A stretch of DNA of 17,147 nt. Origin: RGIG4140 sp045655105 (GTDB lineage Bacteria; Pseudomonadota; Alphaproteobacteria; CAAHEQ01; UBA3637). A program made the position numbers and the translations under genes. Under the pieces are notes generated by a model, which saw only the letters and a program-made list of their open reading frames with translations, ran no database searches and was not told where the DNA came from. Location: NCBI GenBank assembly GCA_045655105.1, contig JAZOOQ010000037.1:1-17147 (forward strand), in the 5' to 3' direction. Positions 8,050 through 15,271 of this stretch are shown in pieces; the first letter of the stretch is position 1; the number at the start of each line of letters is the position of its first letter.

Positions 8050-8072
8050 CCTTAAAAAAAGAAAGGGAAAAT

Positions 8073-8687
8073 ATGATAGAAGTAAAATCACTAAACTATG
8101 AAACAACGGCATTAGAGCCTTTTATTTCAGAGCAAACACTTTTATTTCATCACCAAAAGCATTATGTGGGATATGTAAATAAAGTGAATGAATTAATTCT
8201 TCATTCTGATTTTAAAGATCTCTCTTTAACTGAAATTATTTTAAGATCTTCCTCAGACACAGTTTATAGCGCGCTTTTTAATCAAGCAGCGCAAGTTTAT
8301 AATCATGAATTTTATTTTGATTCTTTAACACCCGCTTCTTCAACTAAAGATATATCATCTTCGCTTAATAAATTGATTGAAAAGGATTTTTCTTCAGTTG
8401 AAAATTTGAAAGAAAAGCTTATTGAGGTGGGTTTAAGTGTTTTTGGCAGTGGTTATGTTTGGTTAGTGTTGCAAGAAAACACGTTAAAAGTTTTGCCTTT
8501 TTCAAATGCTTTTACGCCATTAACCAGTGGCTTTACAACGCCATTATTGGCCATTGATGTTTGGGAACATGCTTATTATTTGGATAAGCAAAATTTAAGA
8601 GCGGCTTATTTAAAAGATGTGGTTGATAACCTTTTAAATTGGTCGTTTGCGTCATCTAATTTAGAAAAGTTGGGAGTATCAGTATAA
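8073..8687 (+). CDS. sodB: Iron-type superoxide dismutase (Fe/Mn family)
   Basis: This cytoplasmic enzyme converts superoxide to hydrogen peroxide and oxygen. The 204 residues carry all four metal ligands of the Fe/Mn family: His26 (FHHQKHYVGYV), His78 (NQAAQVYNHEFYF), and Asp162 and His166 (DVWEHAYYLDK). The AAQ motif with Gln74 before the second ligand favours iron over manganese. FGSGYVWLV is also conserved. Some usually invariant aromatic or histidine positions differ: the Trp after NHxFY is Phe82, the Trp of FGSGW is Tyr128, and the second His of KHH is Tyr31. The active-site Tyr34 is kept. It is probably active but somewhat diverged. The ribosome site is AAAGGG at 8062-8067. The stop abuts the ATG of galE with no gap, so the two form one transcription unit, an unusual pairing with no obvious functional link. 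Confidence 0.93.
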   Translation: MIEVKSLNYETTALEPFISEQTLLFHHQKHYVGYVNKVNELILHSDFKDLSLTEIILRSSSDTVYSALFNQAAQVYNHEFYFDSLTPASSTKDISSSLNKLIEKDFSSVENLKEKLIEVGLSVFGSGYVWLVLQENTLKVLPFSNAFTPLTSGFTTPLLAIDVWEHAYYLDKQNLRAAYLKDVVDNLLNWSFASSNLEKLGVSV

Positions 8688-9665
8688 ATGCGTATTTTAG
8701 TTGTTGGTGGAGCGGGATATATTGGATCACATGTTGTGAAAGAATTATTGAAAACGGGCTATGAGGTTCGTGTTTTTGATAATCTTTCAACAGGGCAGGA
8801 AGTTAATTTATTTGAAAATGCTGAATTTATTCAAGGGGATATTTTAGACACGCCAACACTTGAAAAAGCAATGAAAGGGATGGATGGCGTTGTTCACCTT
8901 GCGGCTAAAAAAGCGGTTGGAGAATCCATGGAAAAGCCAGATTTATATGCGCTTAATAATTTAAACGGCACTATTAATGTTTTAAATGCCATGGTGAAAG
9001 AAAATGTGAAATATTTTGTTTTTTCCTCAACAGCAGCGGTTTATGGCATGCCAGATGTTGAAGTTTTGAATGAACAAACGCCATTAAACCCCATAAATTT
9101 TTATGGTTTTTCAAAAAAGATGATTGAAGATGTGCTTTCTTGGTATGACAGGTTAAAGGGCATTAAATTCGTTGCTTTAAGATATTTTAACGCCGTTGGA
9201 TATGATGAAGATGGTGACGTGAAAGGATTGGAAAAAAATCCGCAAAATTTATTGCCAATTGTGATGGAAACAATTTTTGGGGTTAGAGAAAAAATGACGA
9301 TTTTTGGTTCTGATTACCCCACAAAAGATGGCACTTGTGTGCGCGATTATATTCATGTTTCTGATTTGGCTTCGGCGCATGAGTTGGCATTTCAATATTT
9401 ATTAAAAGGAAATGAAAGTCAAATTATGAACCTTGGCACAGGATTTGGCCACAGCGTGAAAGAAATGATTGAAACGGCTGAAGCTGTGACAGGTCAAAAG
9501 GTGAATTATGAAATGGGGGAACGTAGAGCAGGTGATCCAGCATCTTTAATGGCATTTTCAAAAAAAGCGCATGAATTATTGGGCTGGGAGCCAAAACATA
9601 GTTCTTTAGAAAACATTATTGAAACAACATATAAACTTTACCAAAAATCTTTTAAAATCAATTAA
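8688..9665 (+). CDS. galE: UDP-glucose 4-epimerase
   Basis: GalE interconverts UDP-glucose and UDP-galactose (or the N-acetyl forms), supplying precursors for lipopolysaccharide or capsule. The 325-residue length is normal for this extended short-chain dehydrogenase. It shows the NAD-binding GGAGYIG (7-13), Asp31-Asn32 after the second strand, HLAAKKAVGES, the catalytic SST (113-115) and YxxxK (Tyr139, Lys143), then RYFNAVG (165-171) and the C-terminal CVRDYIHVSDLA and NLGTG motifs. The longer spacing to the GGGAG ribosome site (about 11 nt) and the immediate adjacency to the superoxide dismutase stop suggest coupled translation. No sugar-transferase genes are in view, so its pathway role cannot be narrowed. 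No terminator follows directly. Confidence 0.95.
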   Translation: MRILVVGGAGYIGSHVVKELLKTGYEVRVFDNLSTGQEVNLFENAEFIQGDILDTPTLEKAMKGMDGVVHLAAKKAVGESMEKPDLYALNNLNGTINVLNAMVKENVKYFVFSSTAAVYGMPDVEVLNEQTPLNPINFYGFSKKMIEDVLSWYDRLKGIKFVALRYFNAVGYDEDGDVKGLEKNPQNLLPIVMETIFGVREKMTIFGSDYPTKDGTCVRDYIHVSDLASAHELAFQYLLKGNESQIMNLGTGFGHSVKEMIETAEAVTGQKVNYEMGERRAGDPASLMAFSKKAHELLGWEPKHSSLENIIETTYKLYQKSFKIN

Positions 9666-9683
9666 TTTTAAAAGAAAAGAAGG

Positions 9684-9722
9684 TTGAATAATTTTTGCTT
9701 GTATTCAAAAAAAAATTATGTT
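9684..9722 (+). promoter_or_regulatory. Promoter candidate with overlapping dyad, upstream of the lipoprotein gene
   Basis: TTGCTT (9695-9700), a 16-nt spacer and TATGTT (9717-9722, 4 of 6 to consensus) could drive the lipoprotein gene. A dyad TTGAATA (9684-9690) / TATTCAA (9702-9708) is centred on the -35 element, as an operator would be. The hairpin is not followed by T on the plus strand, so it is not a terminator of galE. Confidence 0.35.
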
Positions 9723-9770
9723 ACATTTCTTTTTAGGTGTTTGTTTAAATATTTTTTGGAGGATGATTTG

Positions 9771-10034
9771 ATGAAAAAAGTTTTTACGGTTTTATTCGCT
9801 TCAATGGCATTAACAGGTTGTCATTATTTGGGGGCTCCAGAATCATATACAGTTGTTGATGAAGAACGTGCTCCTGTGATGCAACCAGTTGTTCAACCAG
9901 TGGTTCGTCCAGCTCCAATGGTTGCGCCAACAAATTGTGGTTGCAATAATTTAATGGGCGCTTGCCAAGTGAACCCAGGTGTTCAAGGACCAATTGAAAT
10001 TATGATCCCTGCACAAAAAGTTTGCATTCAATAG
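9771..10034 (+). CDS. Small proline/valine-rich lipoprotein of unknown function
   Basis: I choose the ATG at 9771 because GGAGGA (9758-9763) lies 7 nt upstream and the protein then starts with a lipoprotein signal (MKKVFTVLFASMALTGC). Cleavage before Cys17 of the LTGC lipobox would give a mature protein of about 71 residues anchored to a membrane. It continues with a Pro/Val-rich repeat (MQPVVQPVVRPAPMVAP) and then a cysteine-containing segment (CGCNNLMGAC...KVCIQ). The lack of Asp after the lipobox Cys fits outer-membrane sorting. The four cysteines in the C-terminal part (about residues 55 to 85) could form disulfides. I do not recognise a family. It ends before a clear terminator and is probably a single gene. 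Confidence 0.75.
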   Translation: MKKVFTVLFASMALTGCHYLGAPESYTVVDEERAPVMQPVVQPVVRPAPMVAPTNCGCNNLMGACQVNPGVQGPIEIMIPAQKVCIQ

Positions 10035-10053
10035 GGAATATTAAAAAAGTTAA

Positions 10054-10077
10054 GCAACAGTGAATTTTGCTTGTTGC
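10054..10077 (+). repeat. Short hairpin after the lipoprotein gene
   Basis: GCAACA (10054-10059) and TGTTGC (10072-10077) form a 6-bp stem with a 12-nt loop. There is no T-tract, so it is more likely an mRNA 3'-end stabilising structure than a terminator. The true terminator follows at 10086. Confidence 0.35.
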
Positions 10078-10085
10078 ATCTAAAT

Positions 10086-10127
10086 AAAAAACGCTTCTTA
10101 TTTATTGGGATAAGGGGCGTTTTTTTA
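10086..10127 (+). terminator. Intrinsic terminator of the lipoprotein gene
   Basis: AAAAAACGCTTCTTAT (10086-10101) pairs with ATAAGGGGCGTTTTTT (from 10110), with two G-U pairs and an 8-nt loop, and ends in a T-run to 10126. Confidence 0.8.
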
Positions 10128-10186
10128 TATTTGATTTGTTTAATTGAAATTTATGAGCTTTTTTTTAGGTTATTTTGATTAAAGGG

Positions 10187-10213
10187 TTGCCTTTACCTTT
10201 GTTATTATATAAA
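10187..10213 (+). promoter_or_regulatory. Weak promoter candidate for the sulfotransferase gene
   Basis: TTGCCT (10187-10192) and TATAAA (10208-10213) are separated by 15 nt, shorter than ideal. A terminator lies just upstream, so a promoter must exist in 10128-10250, and this is the best match seen. Confidence 0.3.
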
Positions 10214-10251
10214 CTTTGAAAAAAAATAATAAAGTATATGGGAGTATATAT

Positions 10252-12021
10252 ATGAAAAAAGTTTTATTGATTGCTTGTTCCTTTTTTTTGGCAAATATTT
10301 CTGAGGCAACAGAGCTTAAAACGCTTCAATTTGATCATATTCATTGGGACGGAAACCTTGTGCAAGATGGAAACAGGGTTTGCAAAACAAAAGAGGAGTG
10401 TGCAGATATTTTTTTTGTAAATGATGAAAAGCTTATTTTAAATTGGGATAAATGGGGAAAAGATTTTTATGTTTATGATGCAGGTGGGAATAAATGGGTA
10501 TCTGATTTAGACCAATCTGTTAGAAGAAAACAAATTGAAACAGAATATGAAGAAATGGTCTATACACCAGAAGAACCATTTATTCTTTTAAATCCTTTTT
10601 CAAGAACGCCATTAGCGGCTATGATGAAGTTTGAAACACAAGAGCCATCTGAAGTATTGTTAAGAATTAAATCTTTAAACAGTGGGCCAGATATTGAAAA
10701 AACATTTAATGGATATCAAACAAGTCATGAAATTCCCGTTTTAGGGCTTTATCCAAATTCAAAAAACAAAGTTGAATTGGAAATTAAAACAAAAAAGGGG
10801 AAAGTAGAAAAATTTACTCATGAAATTCAAACAAGGGATGCTCAATATCCGGCTCAATGGTTCCCTCTTCAAAAAAATGATAAAGGGTTTCGATATTATG
10901 CCAATTATGATGGCATTGTTTATGATGAAGAAGGCGTTATAAGATATGAATTCCTAGCAGGTGGTTGGGTGATGTTTTATTTTTATAAAGATTTTGTTTT
11001 TGTTGAATCTCAAAAGAATATTAAAAAATATACAATCTTAGGCGAATTTATTCAGCAATATGATTATCCAGAAAAGTTTTATGGCTATATGCATGGGATG
11101 AATTTTAAAGATAATGATAACCTTTTGATTTTTGGAAGCAATGAAGGATCAATGGCATTGATTGAGGGAGAATATCGACCAACACATCGAGATATTATTT
11201 TGGAAATTGATGCCCAAAATGGTTCAGTTGTGGCTGAATATGATTTGGCAGAAATGTTAAATCCAGATCGCTCCCTTGCGATTAAATCTTCTTATAATGA
11301 GCAGTCAAAAGTTGATTGGGCGCATACAAATGGGATTGATTATGATGCCAAAAACAAAGCGATTATTGTTTCTGGTCGTCATTTAGGGATGGTTAAAATT
11401 GATGAAAAAACAAAGAAACCACTTTGGTGGTTAACGCCCCATCAATATATTTCAACATCAGGTAGAAATGGGGATGGAAAAGATTTATCTCATTTGATGT
11501 TAACAGCGGTGGATAAAAATAATAAGGCATATTCTCAAAACGTTCAACTTGGATATGAAAAAGGAGCGCCTTTTAAATGGCCATTAAAATCGCATTCTGT
11601 TAAATATGCGGGATCAGGGTATTATGCTATTTTGGATAATTCTGGGTTGGATATTTATGATAAAAAACTCTATACAACAAAAAATTCTGTTGCTTCTGTT
11701 TTTTATATTGATGATAAAAAGAAAACGGTTAAACAAGTGTTTTTAAAAGAGTTAGGGGAATATTCCGAAGTGGGTTCCAGCGTGATTTATGATTTGAATA
11801 AGAAAGAAATATTGGTGAGTTTATCTCAAGCGAGAAGCAAAAACAATTGGGCGTTAGCAAATTCGCATATTTATCGCTTTGATGAAAAAGGCAAGCTTTT
11901 ATATCATGCGGTTCAACACAAAAATTCAAATAGTGGCACTTATTTGTTTCAACCGTTTGAATTTTATGCGCCAAACAATTGGCCGATGCCACAAGAAAAA
12001 CAAAAAAAGCGTTGGTTTTAA
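10252..12021 (+). CDS. assT: Periplasmic arylsulfate sulfotransferase
   Basis: AssT moves a sulfuryl group from a phenolic sulfate ester to a phenol acceptor in the periplasm without PAPS. The start at 10252 is chosen over an in-frame TTG at 10216 because GGGAG (10240-10244) precedes it and a signal peptide begins there (MKKVLLIACSFFLANISEA). The 589 residues match E. coli AssT in length and in its central block (DWAHTNGIDYDAKNKAIIVS and GRHLGMVKI). The catalytic residues known in E. coli (His252, His356, Asn358, Arg374 and the sulfated His436) have likely counterparts: His281, His358, Asn360, Arg376 and His448 (LKSHS). The E. coli CX5C disulfide loop just before the last His is absent. The only cysteines of the mature protein are Cys44 and Cys50 near the N-terminus. 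No dsbL or dsbI is nearby. It is a single gene with a strong terminator. Confidence 0.92.
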   Translation: MKKVLLIACSFFLANISEATELKTLQFDHIHWDGNLVQDGNRVCKTKEECADIFFVNDEKLILNWDKWGKDFYVYDAGGNKWVSDLDQSVRRKQIETEYEEMVYTPEEPFILLNPFSRTPLAAMMKFETQEPSEVLLRIKSLNSGPDIEKTFNGYQTSHEIPVLGLYPNSKNKVELEIKTKKGKVEKFTHEIQTRDAQYPAQWFPLQKNDKGFRYYANYDGIVYDEEGVIRYEFLAGGWVMFYFYKDFVFVESQKNIKKYTILGEFIQQYDYPEKFYGYMHGMNFKDNDNLLIFGSNEGSMALIEGEYRPTHRDIILEIDAQNGSVVAEYDLAEMLNPDRSLAIKSSYNEQSKVDWAHTNGIDYDAKNKAIIVSGRHLGMVKIDEKTKKPLWWLTPHQYISTSGRNGDGKDLSHLMLTAVDKNNKAYSQNVQLGYEKGAPFKWPLKSHSVKYAGSGYYAILDNSGLDIYDKKLYTTKNSVASVFYIDDKKKTVKQVFLKELGEYSEVGSSVIYDLNKKEILVSLSQARSKNNWALANSHIYRFDEKGKLLYHAVQHKNSNSGTYLFQPFEFYAPNNWPMPQEKQKKRWF

Positions 12022-12022
12022 G

Positions 12023-12063
12023 AAAAAGCCTTCTAATTTGGAAAGAATTAGAAGGCTTTTTTT
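12023..12063. terminator. Bidirectional intrinsic terminator
   Basis: A perfect 16-bp inverted repeat (AAAAAGCCTTCTAATT at 12023-12038, AATTAGAAGGCTTTTT at 12046-12061) has a 7-nt loop and T-runs in both directions. It serves the sulfotransferase gene on the plus strand and the tail-like cassette on the minus strand. Confidence 0.9.
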
Positions 12064-12109
12064 ATGGTATCGAATGTAACACGACCTGCATGAGCTGGTG
12101 GAGTTTCAT

Positions 12110-14503
12110 TTAAAAATCAAGAGTTACATTTTGGAATTGATACCCATTTTCATCTTCTTTTTTTTGAGAGTCAGAGATAACGCCGATTACAGTGCTTGTA
12201 TTCCAGTTTTCTTTTTTATTTTCTTCTAAATGATAAAAATGTTTTTCTTTTTGAAGCGGGTTGGTATACGTGCAATGAATAATTGAATTATTTTGATTAC
12301 AAAAAGATTGATAAACTTTAAAAGGCGATAGATAGCTATAAAATTCACCATCTGTTTCAATTTTTGGATAAATGGTTTGAATGCTTGTATTTGCTTTTAA
12401 ATGGGCGGTATTTGAAGTTTCATCCCATTCTAAATGAGCAATCAATGTTTGGCCATTATTAAATAAAAAGCCACAAGAACCATCATAAAACGTTTGCAAA
12501 TATTTAGGTGTTTGCCCATTAAAAGCTTCCAAAAGAGCAGGCGGAAAGTGAATCTCCATAAAATGCAAATTTCCATTTTCTTCTTTTTTAACACCGAAAA
12601 GATTGGTTTTTGAAATCCAGAGATCTTTATTTTTGACTTTTAATAAAAGTTCGCTTGTGTTTTTGGTAAAACTTCCTGTTGCTGGGTTTGTTTCCCCCAA
12701 ATGAAAGGTTTTATTTTCAATATCAAAGGTTACTTTTTGACTGGTTCCTGAAATATTGACTCCACTTTTATTATAAAAATTAAAGAGATAATATTCGCCC
12801 TTATATTTGAAGATGAAATGAGATGAATTCACCGTGGAGATATCAGCGTTTCTTAATTGAATGGCATTCCCTTGATTATCAATATAATAAGCCATTGATA
12901 AGTATGTGTCAGAGATAAAATCTTCATCCACAATGCCTTTAATGCCCTCTCTTAAAGAAAGAGATGTAAAAGTAGCTTTTGTTGGAAAATTATAGCCCAT
13001 ATAATTATCATATGTATATCCACATAATAAGCCGTTTTTCATATAAACATTGAACGGTTGGGTAATTGTTGCGTTAAAAGCGGGGCTGCGACTAGGCGTA
13101 TTTTTTTCTAATTTATATGAAAAAGCAGAGCTGTTATAATTAAAAATGCCAAACCCAAGTTCATTTAAGAAAAAGCAGGAATAAGGGAAAACGGGTTGTT
13201 TTTCTTGAAAAGGAAGGGAGGGGTTTTCTCTTTTATAAAGCTTACACATCACTGTTGATATTAATGAGCTTGAGGCGGATTTTTCGGCGAAAGAAACGGC
13301 TGTATTTTCATCCAAATAAATGCCGTAAATAATATAACCATCTGAACGGCCAAATTCATAAGAAAAATCGGAAATATCATCAATTCTTTCTTTTTCAACA
13401 TGGATATAATAATTCACTTGTGCTGTGCGCGGCGAATAAATGTTATTTTTATTCCAACACAATGGTTCATTTGGCATATTTGGTGCTTTTTCTGAATGAA
13501 TGATTGTATATGTGTAATTTGCAGGGTTATCATAAAACCCATCATCTTGTATGGCAAGTGTTTCATCAATAGCTGTTGCCTTGATAAAATAAATGGTGCG
13601 TGAAGAGCCTGCACTTTCTGTTAAAATTAAATAATTTTTTCCAAACAATAAAATATCAGGATTTGTAACGGTTGGAAGATTATAATCCAAAATGTTAAAA
13701 CTTGAAAGTTCATTTGTTTCAGGATTGATTTTAAAAATTGTTTTTCCTCCAAGCGCAAAAGTATGCCTTGTATGAATATCACCAGAAGCCTTTGAAAAGT
13801 TTAACATATAGTGTTGCGAAGGAAGGGTAAAAGATTGAATAAGCTCATAAGAATAAGAGTCTTGCGTTTCATCATGGTTTAGTTTTAAAACATCTGCAGA
13901 TCCAGTTGCATAACTATATTGAATCAAATAATCGCCTTTTGAATCAAAACAACAATTACTAGGATCAAATTTTGAAAACTTTCCCCCTGATGGATAAGAA
14001 AGAGGGGTGAACGGATCATCATTATCTGGATGAAGCACATAGTTTGACCCTAAATGTGAATGAATTGGATTTTTAAATGCATTGTTGGGAGAGATATTTG
14101 TTGGTTTTTTTTGAACAGGGGAAAGAAGTTGTGTTTCTTGATCAAAGTGATAAACAAAAAAATTTTTGTTATAAAATCCCATATAAATTTGATCTTGATG
14201 ATAGCAATCAAAATTATTAACGTGCGTTGTAAAATCTCCAACAAGGTTGCCTGTGAAAGATCCATTTTGAAGAGGGAGGTTATGTTGATGCTCTTGAATC
14301 ATTACTTTATCGCCTTTATTAAAGGGATAAGCAGATATAATATCTTTACTCAGTGATGTTGTTTTTAATGTATCAATCGCTTCTGGGAATTGACGCAAAG
14401 GAGTTTCGTTTGAAATTTTTGCGCCTTTTCGTTGAAGAGCTTCTGTAATTAAGTTTTTTGATTCAATGGCATAGTTTAATTTTTGATTTAATTTCGTTGT
14501 CAT
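12110..14503 (-). CDS. Large phage-tail-like protein, probable distal adhesin
   Basis: This is the last and longest gene of the four-gene cassette (797 residues). Its N-terminus (LNYAIESKNLITEALQRKGA, then TPLRQFPEAIDTL) resembles the start of phage tail proteins that read 'xAIxxKGxxxxxxTPLRQYaxxI'. The rest is beta-rich, full of aromatic residues, and lacks any signal peptide or membrane segment. Phrases such as FNKGDKVMIQEHQHNLPLQN and repeated 'F-x-Y-H-F' strands suggest a beta-propeller or beta-solenoid adhesin. The ATG follows the stop of the upstream gene directly, with GGGAGGA overlapping that gene's end. A +1 shift in the T5 run at the stop would add 21 residues ending inside the terminator. 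I infer a receptor-binding role from position and composition, and did not recognise the C-terminal 700 residues. Confidence 0.7.
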   Translation of the reverse strand: MTTKLNQKLNYAIESKNLITEALQRKGAKISNETPLRQFPEAIDTLKTTSLSKDIISAYPFNKGDKVMIQEHQHNLPLQNGSFTGNLVGDFTTHVNNFDCYHQDQIYMGFYNKNFFVYHFDQETQLLSPVQKKPTNISPNNAFKNPIHSHLGSNYVLHPDNDDPFTPLSYPSGGKFSKFDPSNCCFDSKGDYLIQYSYATGSADVLKLNHDETQDSYSYELIQSFTLPSQHYMLNFSKASGDIHTRHTFALGGKTIFKINPETNELSSFNILDYNLPTVTNPDILLFGKNYLILTESAGSSRTIYFIKATAIDETLAIQDDGFYDNPANYTYTIIHSEKAPNMPNEPLCWNKNNIYSPRTAQVNYYIHVEKERIDDISDFSYEFGRSDGYIIYGIYLDENTAVSFAEKSASSSLISTVMCKLYKRENPSLPFQEKQPVFPYSCFFLNELGFGIFNYNSSAFSYKLEKNTPSRSPAFNATITQPFNVYMKNGLLCGYTYDNYMGYNFPTKATFTSLSLREGIKGIVDEDFISDTYLSMAYYIDNQGNAIQLRNADISTVNSSHFIFKYKGEYYLFNFYNKSGVNISGTSQKVTFDIENKTFHLGETNPATGSFTKNTSELLLKVKNKDLWISKTNLFGVKKEENGNLHFMEIHFPPALLEAFNGQTPKYLQTFYDGSCGFLFNNGQTLIAHLEWDETSNTAHLKANTSIQTIYPKIETDGEFYSYLSPFKVYQSFCNQNNSIIHCTYTNPLQKEKHFYHLEENKKENWNTSTVIGVISDSQKKEDENGYQFQNVTLDF

Positions 14504-14911
14504 TTAAATTTCCTCCCCGTTCAAAGTATCTGCCAATAAAAGAGAGTCTTCATAATTGATTTTTGCTTGTTGCGCCCAATATTTGGCAGAGCCCGCTGGG
14601 TTATCTTCAATATCGGCGTCCACCCAATATTTGGCTTCTTCAGTGATATAATTTTTTTGTTCTTCAGCATTTTGATTGAATTTTAATGTTTCTTCAAAAG
14701 CATTTTGATTGAAGAGCATAATGGCGCCTTCTAAATCAGCTCCAGCAGCATTGATAATTTCTTGCAACGCAGGTTTTGCTTCTTTTTCAAGATAATTTTC
14801 AATTTCTTCAACTCCGTTTCGAACGAAAACGCCTTGAACTTTCAAATCAATAGGTTCTGTTCCAATGCTTACATGAATAGAATTTGGTAAATAAGAGTTA
14901 ATTTCTTGCAT
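14504..14911 (-). CDS. Phage tail fibre-like connector protein
   Basis: The 135 residues begin with a short beta-like part (SIHVSIGTEPIDLKVQGVFVRNGVEEI) and continue as predicted alpha-helical coiled coil with Asn/Gln/Ala/Glu-rich heptads (residues about 37-125). The end (NPAGSAKYWAQQAKINYEDS) is the SAKYWAxQA motif that I know from many tail-fibre proteins of proteobacterial phages and prophages. A trimeric shaft or linker joining baseplate to fibre is the natural reading. AGGAGA 6 nt before the ATG is the ribosome site. It abuts the next gene and is separated from the previous one by 9 nt, so all are made from one message. Confidence 0.65.
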   Translation of the reverse strand: MQEINSYLPNSIHVSIGTEPIDLKVQGVFVRNGVEEIENYLEKEAKPALQEIINAAGADLEGAIMLFNQNAFEETLKFNQNAEEQKNYITEEAKYWVDADIEDNPAGSAKYWAQQAKINYEDSLLLADTLNGEEI

Positions 14912-14920
14912 AAAAATCTC

Positions 14921-15262
14921 CTAAATTGTTTTAATTTCTTGAATAATGAATGATGCTTTTGTATCTGGGTGAGGGGGATAAAAGGTATATTTCGCGCCAT
15001 TTAAAAAGGTGATAGACATTTGAATAAAGTATGTTCCTGCTTCAATATCAGTTAATTCCTTTTCTAAAAGCAAAAGACTTTGGCCTTTTTCAGCATCAAG
15101 ATGATTTGAAATTTCTTTATGAATCACAGGGAGCAATTGTCCTTCTTTAAAAACTTGAATCGTGATAATGGCTCCATGAATGGGTTGATGAAAATGAACA
15201 GGGATTGAAAAAGTGTCGCCCTTTGTGATGCTGATATGATTACTTGTTATTTTAAAAGACAT
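14921..15262 (-). CDS. Small beta-sandwich phage baseplate or tail-like protein
   Basis: The 113 residues have regular beta-strand periodicity and an opening (ITKGDTFSIPVHFHQPIHGA) like the N-terminal Ig-like domains of small proteins encoded next to phage tail fibres ('ITRGDTFxxxVxxxxxG'). The following IITIQVFKEGQL, TDIEAGTYFIQMSITFLNGA and FIIQEI complete a compact sandwich. No signal peptide, catalytic motif or cysteine is seen. A strong ribosome site (AAGGAGGA) lies upstream, overlapping the stop region of the first cassette gene. I infer that it attaches or decorates the tail tip. The family name is not certain. Confidence 0.55.
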   Translation of the reverse strand: MSFKITSNHISITKGDTFSIPVHFHQPIHGAIITIQVFKEGQLLPVIHKEISNHLDAEKGQSLLLLEKELTDIEAGTYFIQMSITFLNGAKYTFYPPHPDTKASFIIQEIKTI

Positions 15263-15271
15263 GGTTCCTCC

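Noticed and set aside
9684..9770. Upstream ATG giving 29 extra residues on the lipoprotein
   Set aside because: It would place the lipobox too far from the N-terminus; the ATG at 9771 has a strong GGAGGA site.
10216..10251. TTG start giving 12 extra residues on the sulfotransferase
   Set aside because: It has no ribosome site and would bury the signal peptide; the ATG at 10252 has GGGAG upstream.
12094..12101. GCTGGTGG, identical to the E. coli Chi site
   Set aside because: A single 8-mer, and alphaproteobacteria generally use AddAB with other recognition sequences, so it is probably chance.
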